The notes below the pieces were generated by a model. That model did no database searches. It was given only the letters and a program-made list of their open reading frames with translations, and was not told the DNA's origin. A stretch of DNA of 64,000 nucleotides from Hypoxylon rubiginosum (Eukaryota; Ascomycota; Sordariomycetes; Xylariales; Hypoxylaceae). Shown in pieces: positions 38,331 through 50,124 of this stretch (its first letter is position 1; every line of letters begins with the position of its first letter). The position numbers and the translations under genes are program-made. The DNA lies in NCBI GenBank assembly GCA_902806565.1, contig CADCXA010000044.1:62001-126000 (forward strand). The letters are read 5' to 3'.

Positions 38331-39426
38331 TAATAAATATAATAATATTATAATTACAAAAAAAATATTAATTTATAAGTGAAGATAATTTATAGTAATT
38401 TCTTAGAATTAAAATAATTAAAAACTAAAATAAAAAATTAATCTGGTTTTTTTAATTTTTATATATAAATAAGTTAAATAAACTATTAATAAATAAAAAA
38501 TTAAAAATTATTTTTTTAATTTTTATAAAAAACAAGGAATTATTACTTTTATTAAAATTAACTTTTTTATAATTTATTTAATAATATTAACAAAAAATTA
38601 AATTAATATTATATATAATAATAATTATATATTTTAATATTATTTTTACAGTTTCTTAACTAGTTAAATTTAATATAAATCCTAATAATAAATATTACTT
38701 TAAAACTAACCAACTAATTTAATATTTTTTTATTATTTAATACTTATTTTTATAATATAAATATATTAATATATTTAAAATAGTTAATAATATTTTATTT
38801 ATTAATAACATTTTTAATTAAAAAAGTTTATAAGTATATATAATAAAACTATTTAAAGAAATAATTAAATAACATGTAAATAAATAAAATATAGTGATTA
38901 TTTTTATAATAAAAATAAAGTTATTATTTTTTATATAAATTATAAAAAAAATTATATTTATATTATATTTAATTATAAAGTTTAATATAAATTTAAATAA
39001 CTTAAAAATTATAATATATTATAATAATAAATAAATAATTAAATTAATATATATAAATATTATATTATTTTAAACTAAATTATAATATATAAATATTTAT
39101 AATTATTAACTATAATAAAAAACATTTATAAATCGAATTAAAGTTATTTATATTTTTATAAAAAATATAATAACAGATAGTTTTATTAAAATATTTACTA
39201 TAAAAAAATTCGCCGTATTTACTTAATAATTAAATCTAATAAATATATAAAAAAGAATCAAATCTAGATAAATTTATAAGCTTATAAAAAAAGATTTTAA
39301 TAAAATAAAAAACTCCTTATTTAACAAAGAAAATAATATATATATAATTAACAATTAAAAAATATTAAAAAATAAATCTTAATTACTTAAACTTTTTTAT
39401 TAAAAATAAATAAACCTAAAAAGGTA

Positions 39427-39608
39427 TATTAAATAATAAAAAGTTATTTTAAAAAACTTATTTAAATCTTATATATAAGCTAATAATTAAAACTATAATA
39501 ACTTTATTATAAAGTTATTTTAAAAAATTATAAAAATATATATAATTAAAAGATATATATTTAATATATATAATAAACCCTTTAATTAAATATATACGTT
39601 ATTTAATA
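39427..39608 (+). repeat. 3' LTR of the copia element
   Basis: 182 bp, the partner of the 5' LTR. Retains a few more C and G than the 5' copy. Confidence 0.88.
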
Positions 39609-42600
39609 AAAATATATATAAAAACAACTTTTAATTAACCGCTAGTTAAAAATACTTACGTTTTTTTAAAGAAATTTTTCTAATAGTTATTATTTTTTAA
39701 AAAACTTTAAGTTTAATAAATATTTTAAAACATTAAATATTAAATATTATTATATTTTATTAAATTAAATTAACTTTTAGTTTTAAAAATTAAAATAAAA
39801 AATATTTATAAATAAAATTTCTCGCTAGTTTTTAAATAAATAAAATATATTTAATTAAACTTCTTTATTATTTTTTACTTATATTTTATTCATTTTTCTT
39901 TTATATATTATTAAAATAAATATAAAAAATCCTAGTATAAAATATTTTAATTATTTTTATAAACTTTATTATATTTAAACTATATTATAAAAATTATATA
40001 ATTTTATTTTAAAGTTTTTATTATTAATTTAAAGTTATTTTTAATATAATATTTTATTTTATTTTTCCCTTTTAAATAAACAGTTAAAAATTAAATAAAT
40101 AAATATATATTATAAACTGGAAATTTTAAAAAACGATATATTAATTTATATAGTTTAATAAAATAACTATATAAATATTTATTAATTTTATTATAAGGTT
40201 AATTTTAATTTTAATTTTATTATAACAATGTTTTTTTTAATATAAATAAGTTATAATTTAATTATTATTTTTATAAATATATTTATAAATATATTTAATT
40301 GTTTTTATAGTAATATAAACTTTAATATTAATATACGTTTAATATTTCCGGCTAAAAAAAAAATTATATAATATTACCTAGTTATTATTTTATTTTATTA
40401 GTTTTAAATAACCTGGGATTTTAATATATAGTTTTTATTTATATATTAAATATTTATTTAACTTAATTATAATTTTAAAATAAAATAACTTTAAAAAGTT
40501 TTTAAAATAATAGTTTTTAATTATATAAAACGATTTTAAATTTACTATATTATAAAATTTATATATTATATTAAATAATATTATTTATTATAAAACGTTA
40601 TTTAAATTAATATTAATTCTTAAAATTTCGGTTTATATAACGCGGTTAATATTTATAGGTTTTATAAATTAATCACGGTTTAATAATAATAAAAAAATTA
40701 AATAATATATATAAAATAAATTTTTTTTTAGTATTTAATTATTTAAATTATATTATAATATTTATTAAAATAATTTTTTTTTATAATATTATTTAAAAGT
40801 ACCTTTTACTTTTAATTAAAAATATAAATATTAATATTAAATTAATTACTTATAGTTTAACTTAAAAAAAGCTTATTTTTTATTTTTAATTAATTTAAAT
40901 TAATAATAAAAATAATAAAAAAAGTTAATTAATTTAAATAATAAATAATAATTATTAAGTTTTAATAATAATAAAATATAAATCTTTTATTATTAATAAA
41001 TAAAAATAATAAATATATATTATAATTAATATTAATTAAATTAATATTTTTAATTAAAATAATATTATAAAAACCACTTTAAAAAGTTTTTTATAAGTTA
41101 TTTTATTTATATTTTAATTATTTTAAAACGACTTGTTTTATAATAACTTAAATATTAATTAAATATTATTAAAAAAATTAATTAAATATAAATAAAATTA
41201 ATACTTTTTATTTATAATTATATAAATAATATTAAAAATATTATTATAAAAATAAGTTTTTTTTTTTATAACTTTTACTATAAAATTATATATTTAAATT
41301 ATAATTAATTTCTTTATATAATTATATTAATATATAAATAAGCGGCATATATATTAAATAACTTATAAAAATATATATATAAAAAAATAATATTTTTTTT
41401 ATAATAACTTATTTAATTAAAATAATTTCTTTTTATTATTAGCTTTTTTTTATAATGTTTAAAATAATATTAATAATATTTTTAATTTTTAAAAGGTTTT
41501 TATATTATTAATTTACATTTTTTTTAAAAATTATATTTAAGTTAAATTTTAATATAAATTAAATTATAAAACTATTTATATTTAAATCCTTTAAATTATT
41601 TATAGCTTTTTATATTTATTTTTAAGCTATAATATATTTTTTAATATATAAATTATTTATATAGATTTTTTTAAAAAACTATATTAAAATATTTAAATTT
41701 AAGTTATTATTATTAATAATAAATTAATATTAAATAGTTAATTATAAATTATAAAAATATAATTAAATATATTTAAACCGTTTATTTTATATTATTTTTA
41801 AAAAACTGGTTATATAATATAAGGTTTTTTAAATTTAAAAACAATTAAAACCTAAATTATTAATATTATAATTAATAAATTTATATAAAATAAATATAAA
41901 AAAAAAAGCGAAATTAAATTATTAAATATTTTTTTAAAACTTTCGAGTTTTTAAGTTAAAGTTAATTAGTAATAATTATAAAAACTTAAAAAGTTTATAG
42001 ATTTTTATTAGTTATATATTTTTATTTTTATAATAAAATATAAAGGTTTTATTTTTTTTTGTTTTTTTTTTAAAATGTTTATTAAATTAATAAAATATAT
42101 TATAAAAGTTATATTATTTATTTATAATATTAATATTATAAATATTTATTTATAAAAGTTTATTATTATATAATTAAATTTTATAATATTTAATAAAATT
42201 TAGTTGTTTTTTATAATAAAAATATAAAAAATATAATAAATGGTTTTATTTTAAAAGTTATTAATTTAAGGTTTAAAATGGTTATAAAAGATTTTAAGGT
42301 TTAAATTATTACTATTTAATTACCTTATTTTTCTTAGTTTTAAATTTTTAAAAATACTTAAATTAATAAAATATATTTAAATTAATTTTATTTAATAACT
42401 AATATTATTTTAAAGTATAATATAAATAATAAATATAATAGAAATTTTTTATATAAAAATTAAAAGTTATTTTAAATAATATATAAACCTTTTTATATTT
42501 AATATAAGTTTTAATAAATTTATATACGTTTATTATATAAAAATAAAAAAGAAATAAATAATATATAATTATAATAAGTTGGTTTTAAATAATAATAAAT

Positions 42601-44299
42601 TTTAAAAAAACTTGGTTATATGTTAAAATATAATAATATTTATATATTAAAAGTAAATAAAATAATAATAATTAAAAAAAGTATTTAATATTAATTAAAA
42701 TTAAAAAATATAAATAAAAAGTTTAAATAAAAAATAAAAAAACTTATAAATAAAAAAAAATATATATAAGATTTATTTTTTTTTAAGTTAATATTTTTAA
42801 GATATATTTAATATATTTTATTATAATATGTTTTATTATATAAAAAATAAATAAAATAAGAAGTTTTAAAAAAATTAATATATATTAAAATTATTTAAAT
42901 ATTTAAATTATATATTAATATATTATTAGTTTTTTTTAAATTTTATTAAAAGTAGTTAAATATTATTAAAATATAATAATTAAAATTAAATATAAATATA
43001 TTTTATTTTAACTTTTATTTTAATATGTTTAATATTATTAGTTTTTATTTAGTTTTATATTTAATGTTTTTAAATTTTAAAAAAAAGTTAAATATTTTAT
43101 TAAACTTTAATAAAATAAATGTTAATATAAGTTTTAATAAAAAGTTTAAATTATTATTTATTATAATTAAGTTAATTAATATTAATAATAGTAAAAAGTT
43201 ACTTTTTTTAAAAATTATAAATAAAAAGAATAGATTATTTAATAAATTTATAAAAATAAAAGCTTTTTTATTTATAAATATAATTAAAAATAATGTTAAT
43301 TTATAAGAATTATTTTTTTAATAAAATTATTTTTAATATAACTTATTAAAATTCTAAAAAAAGTTAAAAAATAAGTTTTATTTTTATAATAATAAGTTTT
43401 TATTAATTAAAAAAAAGGAAAAAAATTATAATATAAAACAGCTTTTTATAAAAAAAATATTAAAAAATCTATTAAAAAAGTTATTAATATTATAAAAAAC
43501 TTATATATATAACTAAAAATATTTATTATTAGTAAAAACCTTAAAATATTATAACTTTATAAAATAATTATTTATATTATTTAATAAATAATTATTAAAA
43601 TTTTAATCTAGAAAATAATAATTAAAAATAATTTTTATAAAAAATTTATATAAAAAAAATAAAAAAAAATTCAAAATTAAATAATAAAAAAATAATTTTA
43701 TAACTTTAAAAAATATAAACTAATAAGTTAATTTTATTTATTTAAAATTAATTTTATTATTATTATTATTATTATTTTTAATTTAATATTATTAGTAGAT
43801 AATTATTTTTTATTAATTTAAAATATAAAACTATTTAATAAACTTAATTTTTAAATAAATTTAATAAATATATATATATTTTTAAAAAAGTAGATTATAA
43901 TAAATAAAAAAGTTATAATAATAATATATTAACCGTTAAAATAAAAAACAATTATAACATTAAAAATAAAAAGAAATATTTATATATTTTAAATTTAAAA
44001 AATTTTTATAACTAGGTTTTAATATTAAAAAATACTTATTTTATTATATAATTTAATAAGTTAAATAAATATTTATTATAAGTATTAAAAATTAGGTTAT
44101 AATTAAATGAAAATAAAAAAAGAGATTTAAATATAATAAAAAAAAAAAAATAAAAAAACAAAAAAAAAAAAAAAAAATTTATAAAAATAAAAAATTAAAT
44201 TTAACTTTTTATTATATATAAATATAAATATAAATTAATATTTTATTATTAATATAATATAAAATACTTAAAAAATATCTATAATTAAAAACTTAAATT

Positions 44300-45330
44300 A
44301 ATATAAGTAATTTATTTTTAAATTAATATATTTTATTTTTAAAAGTTTAATTAATTATAAACTGTTTATTTTTTAAATATAATTAATTAAATTTCACTAA
44401 ATATATTTATTATTTTTAAAAGTTTTAATAATTATAAACTACTTATTTTTTAAATATATTTAATTAAGTTTAATTAAATATATTTAAATTAAAATTAAAA
44501 TTTAAATGTTTTTTTATAAACTTTATAAATATAATAAAAAAAAATTTAAATTAATTAAATAATAAAAATAATAATTACTTATTTATTTTTTAATTATAAT
44601 TAGTTAAACTTAATTAATTATATTTAAGGCTAATTAAAAAATTAATATCTTTTTATAAAATTTATAAATATAATTAAAAAAATAATAAATTAATTAAATA
44701 ATTAAAAATTAAGTGAATAAAAATTATATATTTTTTAATTATATTTAATTAAACTTAATTAATTATATTTAAGGTTAATTAAAAAATTAATATTTTTTTA
44801 TAAAACTTATAAACGTAATAAAAAAATTATAAATTAATTAAATAATTAAAAATTTAGTTACTTATTTTATAAATATATTTAATTAAATTTAATTAAACTT
44901 ATTTAAAAATATTTTAAATATATTAAGATTTTATTTTATATATTTATATATTTTTTAAATGTATTTAATTAAATTTAATTAAATATATTTAAAAATAATA
45001 ATTAAAATATATTAAAATATTTTTTTATAAATTTATATATTTTTTAAATATGTTTAATTAAACTTAATTAAGTTTATTTATATTATAATTAAAAAACCAA
45101 GCCATTTTTTTATAAGTTTTATAAATGTTATTAAAAAAATTATAAATTAATTAAATAATTAAAAATAAAATTACTTGGTTTTTTAATTTTTAAATATATT
45201 TAATTAAAATTAAATAAATAATTTTAAATAATTTAAATACCTTTTTATAAACCTTATTAATAATATAAATTAATTAAATATTATAAATAAGTAATTATAA
45301 AAATAATAACTAATAATATAATTTAAAATA
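44300..45330. repeat. About 145-bp degenerate tandem satellite, 6-7 copies
   Basis: The pattern CTTTTTATAAA(x)TTATAAATATAATAAAAAAA, then AAATTAATTAAATAATTAAAAA, then TTTAAATATATTTAATTAAA recurs at roughly 44510, 44650, 44795, 45020, 45108 and 45240. Copies carry the same RIP-like composition. No coding content. Confidence 0.65.
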
Positions 45331-45419
45331 TTATAGATTTTATAAAACTTATTTAATTTTAATTAAAAAAAAAAAAGCTATATTATAAGTTTATATAATA
45401 TTATATTTATTAAAATAAA

Positions 45420-45612
45420 AACTATAATTAAAAGTTAAATTTATTATATTTTTTTATATTATATATAAAACTTATATTAATTAACTAGTTATATTTTAAT
45501 ATATATTTTTTAAAAAAAAAACTATAATTAAAAATTAAATTTATTATATTTTTTTATATTATATTAATATTTATATTAATTAATTAACTATATTTTAATA
45601 TATATTTAATAA
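45420..45612. repeat. Two-copy direct repeat of about 100 bp
   Basis: ACTATAATTAAAA(G/A)TTAAAT...ATTTTAATATATATTT occurs at about 45420-45510 and 45521-45612 in tandem. Confidence 0.7.
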
Positions 45613-45648
45613 ATTTTTTATAAAATTAATTAATTTATTTTATTATAA

Positions 45649-45838
45649 CTTAAAAAAATTAATAATTAATATAATTTAATAAAACTTATTTTATATAACT
45701 TTTTTATATTATTTACACTTTTATAAACCTTGTTATAATAAAACCGCAAAAGAAAACATCAAAAAATACGGGGCGATTCTAAATATATAATTGGTCGGTG
45801 AAATTGTGGCAGTACTAATGAAATAAAAAGAAGTTGAT
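45649..45838 (-). repeat. 190-bp dispersed repeat, copy B (RIP-mutated, inverted)
   Basis: Reverse complement of this interval aligns end to end with 5811-6000 and has the same length. Most differences are C to T or G to A, and they become denser towards the AT block: CACGCAAAACGAGC in copy A reads TATATAAAATAAGT here, while TTATTTCATTAGTA and AGAATCGCCCCG remain intact near the outer end. It forms the right border of the AT block. Confidence 0.85.
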
Positions 45839-46107
45839 AAAATAGTACCACTTTATAAGAACAAGCCAATACGAGTAATTAGGTCGAGATAGATTCACAA
45901 ACAGGACGTATAAATACTAAGATTACAATATAGCTCCACCAGGGTTTAAATTTTATCATTTTTATTACTCGACGTAAAAGAAACCATTCAATCCCGGCGT
46001 TGTTGATTCAAGGATGCGTTACACAAGGTTCTCATCGTTAGCTGCTGCTGCCAGCACCAACAGAAGCAAGCCCATCTAGGCCAAATAGATATTCTACAAG
46101 TAAATAA
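45839..46107. other. Non-coding right flank of the AT block
   Basis: Normal composition resumes within a few bases of the repeat end. No gene seen. Confidence 0.5.
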
Positions 46108-46551
46108 TCAATCAAATACAGGTTCTGCATCTTCTTGTAGACACCGGAGTTGGTTCTGACGGGCCAAAACTTGGGCATTTGTAAATGGCCTGGCAGCTAA
46201 ACAGAAATCCTCTATGCCGAACAGACTCCGGACTGGCATTAAACTCGTGGAAATTGGTACGGGTCAATCACTTGACGGTTTGTAGAAGCCTGTTCTCTTG
46301 AACACGAAAGCTGCCCTAGAAACTCTAGGAATGGTGTCGAACAAAGCTGATCCGGCCAAGCAAAGGGCTCTGCCGTCGAGAAACGGAGGCCTTCTTAGAT
46401 ACCTAGTGATGTAGGTGATAATCTTCACAGGCCACGCATCACCGTTATTCGCATCAAAGAAACTTTCGGTCGTGAGGTGAATTGCAAGTGCTTGGTCGAT
46501 GCGAACGCCGGGCCCGGATGGACGGCTCCGGCAACACGAACAGAGACTCTA
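46108..46551 (-). pseudogene. Relic of an unknown conserved-looking gene
   Basis: Minus-strand frame open for about 94 codons, one TGA (46264-46266), then about 51 more codons in the same frame. It reads VRIDQALAIHLTTESFFDAN, then ITYITRYLRRPPFLDGRAL and FVFKRTGFYKPSSD; after the stop, STSLMPVRSLFGIEDFCLAA and RPFTNAQVLARQNQLRCLQE. Composition and continuity are strongly protein-like. The TGA is one C-to-T step from CGA. I do not recognise the family. No start codon, and the 5' part is missing or in other exons. Confidence 0.45.
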
Positions 46552-48554
46552 GAGAGCTCTATCGTCGATGCGGACAAGTAATATCATATTAAAAGCCATC
46601 TGAAGAAGCACGCATTGTCATTCAGGTATAGCATATGAGATTGGCCTATTGTTCTACGGGGTATTCCCTTTCTGTTAGCCTTTGATATATCACCGTCCCG
46701 GCTGTCTTGAAGATGCCTAATGATGAAAAAGCATTGTCTTGACGCTTCAGTTGGATAGCCTTTAGTCACAAGCCTATCCTAATCCCAATGCCTGAGCCAT
46801 TTGTCCTCAAGGGTTAAATCATTAATGCTATACGCAGCTACAACCAACTGAGGCAGTGAGTCGTGGGTCTAAAGCTCTAGCCTAATGGCACCTGCGCAGC
46901 ATTGAACCATCCCCTACCTACCTAGGTATTATACAACAAGTAGAGGAGGAAAGCCCTAAGATGCCTGGGAACTTCTTTATTCATGTCATTACTTGTTTGG
47001 GGGACACGCAACCTAATTCCCTTGAGTCATACCTGACCCCATCGCCCCATCGCCCCCTCGACTGCACCCAGGGGTGTATCTCCTATGTCCTTTCCCACAT
47101 GCAGTCAGTGTTATGCCAGTGTTGCTCAATCCTTCAGGGGTTACCACCTACCAAGCAACACTGTTTGGAAGTCACCTGGCCCTGATCAGCCTAGAAGGCT
47201 CTGGATTAAACTCTGATTTCAAGTGCAGAGAGGCCAACTAAGCAAGAACAATGTGTCTTCAGGCCGACTAGAGCCCTGCGTAGGGCTTTAGTTCCCCTCA
47301 CCTTTTTTATTTAATACATTTCCCCTTCCCAGTCCCCAGTTCCCAGTTCTTCTTCTGTCCTACTTCTGTTCTACTTCTGTTCTTCAACCATCCGCACTCA
47401 AACCATCGTGGGCTACCACCACAAACACCCATCCACCCGCACGCACACACACATAGGTACATCCTGTGTGCGTGTGCGTGTGTGTGTATATACACATACA
47501 CATACCAACTACTGTCATCACCATCTCCTACTCCTATACTCCCTCCAGGCATGACTACTCCTCAACTTAAAGCCTCCATGCACTCTTGTTGCAAGTCGAA
47601 GACGAGCCTCCTTCTAACAATACTCCATTCCGCTGCTAAAGCTCTAACCCTCTACTGCCACTCATTTAGTAACTCCTCTCTAACTATCGCGAGCGATGGG
47701 AGGCCCTGCTCGCTATTAATCGATCAGGCATTCTTCAACAACGATGCCGACTACTAGGTACGCAGTGTCACATGGCGGTAAGTCTGTCCTATTGAAGTAG
47801 AACACGGCCCCCAGCACTATTCTCCTTTACACCTAGCCTCTAACAATCCTTTAACTCCAGGGCCCGTACCAGAGGGCTTTCGCCTGCGACTCACACCTAT
47901 ACACCCGTCATAACATCTCGGGCCCGCGCGCCCACGCGACAAGCCGGCCCCCAGCAAGAGTACAAGTTTCGAGTTCGTATTTGTCTCAGAAGAGACAGGT
48001 ATCTAGAGACCCGAGAAACCCAAGCGTACTCCTGACCATCAGTAAGAACTTGCTCGCAACCCCTTACCTGACAGCTGGTACCGCCAAAGGTCTTTTCCAA
48101 CATCTCCGCAGCACCTCGACGAGACAGCTATCGGATACATCCTGGAGAAATTGATCGCTGCGATAGCTGGGCCCTACCAGTCCATAATTGGCACAAGACT
48201 GGGTATATTCCAGGCGAATTCTAACGACCTCTACATCTCTGACACCCCTGTCTCTTCATCTCTATACCGCATCACCACCTCTAACCTACTCTACTCTTGC
48301 ATCCTACACTTATACTTTCTCTCTTGGCCAATTCGGCAAGCTAGATAGCCGAATGTGGTTCTTCTAGAATTGGTAAGTCTTTTCTACTTAACTGGTTTTG
48401 GCTCGTTGGCCGATTAGTTTCCCCAGTCTCTTTGATACCATTACTTCTCTATCTCCCCTCGGTATCCATGTTTCTTCTCTACTCCAACCCCTCTCTCTAT
48501 AGTCAACACTATGGGGTTAAAGTGAAGGTCAAAGACTCTAACTGACTTGCGGAA
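46552..48554. other. Gene-poor stretch with simple repeats
   Basis: No supported gene. A GT/TATACACA microsatellite lies at about 47467-47506, and ACCTAGGT at 46920-46927. Frames of 70-90 codons show no motifs. Confidence 0.45.
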
Positions 48555-48608
48555 TATGGCAGGTGCTGCAATCATCGACGATGATGACGCATTGTTGTTG
48601 ATTAATAG

Positions 48609-49100
48609 TTGAAGATACCAGGGAGTTACGGTTGTAATAAAGTTCGACGGCGACGGCGCCTAGAGCGGTTCAACGAAGCCTTGTGTTGGGTTGTAGGTAA
48701 GTGGTTTGGCATAACTAACTATAGGGAAACCAGATGCTTATTTTTTCTGATCACAGAAACCCCCATGTCGATACCAGCACTAGCAAAGGGAGAGACAACT
48801 CAGGCGTACGAGTATTATTGGGAGCATGGTCACCTGTCTAAGCAGTCCGCAACGATTCCCAACCCACTGTTTGCTGACACGCTGTCTCAACACACCTATC
48901 TCCATTATGACACCGACATCGCAAACGGTGAACCTTAGAGTAATTTGATCTTCGGGGATTCCCTGAAATACCGCTACCCATTCACGAAACTGACTCTTGG
49001 CTGCCCCGACAACATTGAAGACGTCGCAGTCATCACGGTTGGGACAGAGCGGAGATTCCTGCCCGAGGTTCGCAAAAGCGGTCGCAAGATGAAATCCTAG
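48609..49100 (+). pseudogene. Possible spliced relic with one TAG
   Basis: A frame with a well-formed intron (GTAAGT donor at about 48699, two CTAAC-like branch sites, ATCACAG acceptor near 48751) joins in phase to TPMSIPALAKGETTQAYEYY and runs to TAG at 48936-48938, then continues open for 53 codons (NLIFGDSLKYRYPFTKLTLG, TVGTERRFLPEVRKSGRKMK) to a second TAG. TAG is one C-to-T change from CAG. No ATG at the 5' end and no family recognised. Confidence 0.3.
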
Positions 49101-49536
49101 TGTGGGGACACTCGTGTCTGTAAGCGCTTTCGGGATCTCGCTGCGTCTCAGTTATATCGCAACTTCTCGTGGGAAGCTTTGACTTATCCGTATGTATAAC
49201 ATCCTATCAATTCTATTACAATGAGAAATTTAGCTGACAATCCCTTTAGACGTGGGACTATGCCGTCCATCGAGCCAGGCGTTGGTGGACTTCTTATCAC
49301 CACCTTTCTCAACCGACGGCAATACCCCCAGACACAACCTCCTCTCAGTCCCTATGTTCTTAGTGACTGAGACCATCGTCAGCGGCAGAAACACTAGCGC
49401 TAGGCTGTGTAACCCACCTAGGTATGGTCCCCTGGTATAGAAGTTCTACAGTGTATATACACATACTTAGGCTTTAGACTTCTTATGTCATGAGGCTAAC
49501 ATTTGTGCTGACATTCAGTTGACTCGGCCATACCGG
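49101..49536. other. No gene seen
   Basis: Short frames only. One ACCTAGGT palindrome at 49416-49423. Confidence 0.45.
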
Positions 49537-49725
49537 CGGTTGTTCTGCTCAGTTTCCCCATCTGCAGCACCCACCCCCGGGGGTTGTTCTGCCCAATTTC
49601 CACATCTACACCCCGGGGTGGTGTCTCACTATGTCGACAACGGCAGCAGCGGTTGTTCCGCTCGGTTTCGCCACTCGCAACACCCCCGAGTGGTGTCACA
49701 CTATGTTGACAACGGTAGCAGTGGT
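49537..49725 (+). repeat. Degenerate about 70-bp tandem repeat, 3 copies
   Basis: Units begin GGTTGTTC(T/C)GC-CA/GG-TTTC at about 49537, 49581 and 49650 and end GGTGTCxCACTATGT(C/T)GACAACGG(C/T)AGCAG in the second and third; the first is truncated. The plus frame stays open through it and would repeat a VVSHYVDNGSSG segment. Confidence 0.7.
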
Positions 49726-50124
49726 AGCAGCAACAGTGACGACCAGCATGTTTGTATCGACGATGCTGCCCATAACCATCATTACAATAACGGCCATGCC
49801 GGTGAGGCATTACTACCAGCCTATCTCCGCTCAGCATGGGCCAGTCGCTGATATCGCAACCGAAGCACCCCCTATTCATATGTCCCCGTAAAATACGGGA
49901 TATTTCACACAGCAGCGATGCTATGTCATTGCGCTCACCTCAGCGATAGGAGGAATCCAGGGTTATGCCATCCTCTTCTACATCAGCTGTCCATACGACA
50001 GGAACAGCGCCGCCGCCAGCGTGCACGCGCGGACCCCGCTCCGGGGTGTGTATCAATTGCCTCGAGAAGACATGTCACCGGAAAACGCACTTCGGACCTA
50101 GGGCCGGGGTGCTGCTGCGACGAA

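Larger units (their letters stand above)
34104..39608 (+). mobile_element. Ty1/copia LTR retrotransposon, RIP-inactivated
   Basis: 5505 bp bounded by two 182-bp LTRs and a 5-bp direct duplication AAAAT (34099-34103 and 39609-39613). Each LTR starts TATTAAATAA and ends TTATTTAATA, an inverted pair that fits TG...CA ends after RIP. CCTAAAAAGG, purine-rich at its end, abuts the 3' LTR as a polypurine-tract remnant. Reverse-transcriptase remnants lie in one plus frame: KFDKYKWFIK at 37880, LFQTF near 37994, INIFINVNLNKKIYIKIP from 38057, and FYINNI at 38279, matching the copia FYVDDI catalytic motif with both Asp codons mutated. The order and motifs fit copia (integrase before RT) and not gypsy. 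Many stops, including two adjacent TAA codons where the RT family usually has Trp-Gln. It cannot be active. Confidence 0.9.
22235..45740. repeat. RIP-type AT-rich heterochromatic block
   Basis: About 23.5 kb of almost only A and T. Remaining C is mostly in CT, CC or CG and hardly ever CA; remaining G mostly follows A or C rather than T. For example, none of the six C in 34081-34200 is followed by A. This is the expected residue of repeat-induced point mutation, which changes CpA to TpA. No gene survives. The block contains a copia element, satellite arrays and one unmutated island, listed separately. Parts outside these entries are T-rich on this strand at about 28.8-34.1 and 39.6-42.5 kb, A-rich at 24.9-28.6 kb. 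Confidence 0.9.

Noticed and set aside
43025..43306. 93-codon plus-strand frame in the AT block
   Set aside because: Composed almost only of Asn, Lys, Ile, Leu and Phe codons, as expected from A+T-only DNA; no family motif.
22235..45740. Mitochondrial DNA insertion
   Set aside because: No mitochondrial genes or tRNAs; the LTR element and CpA depletion indicate nuclear RIP.
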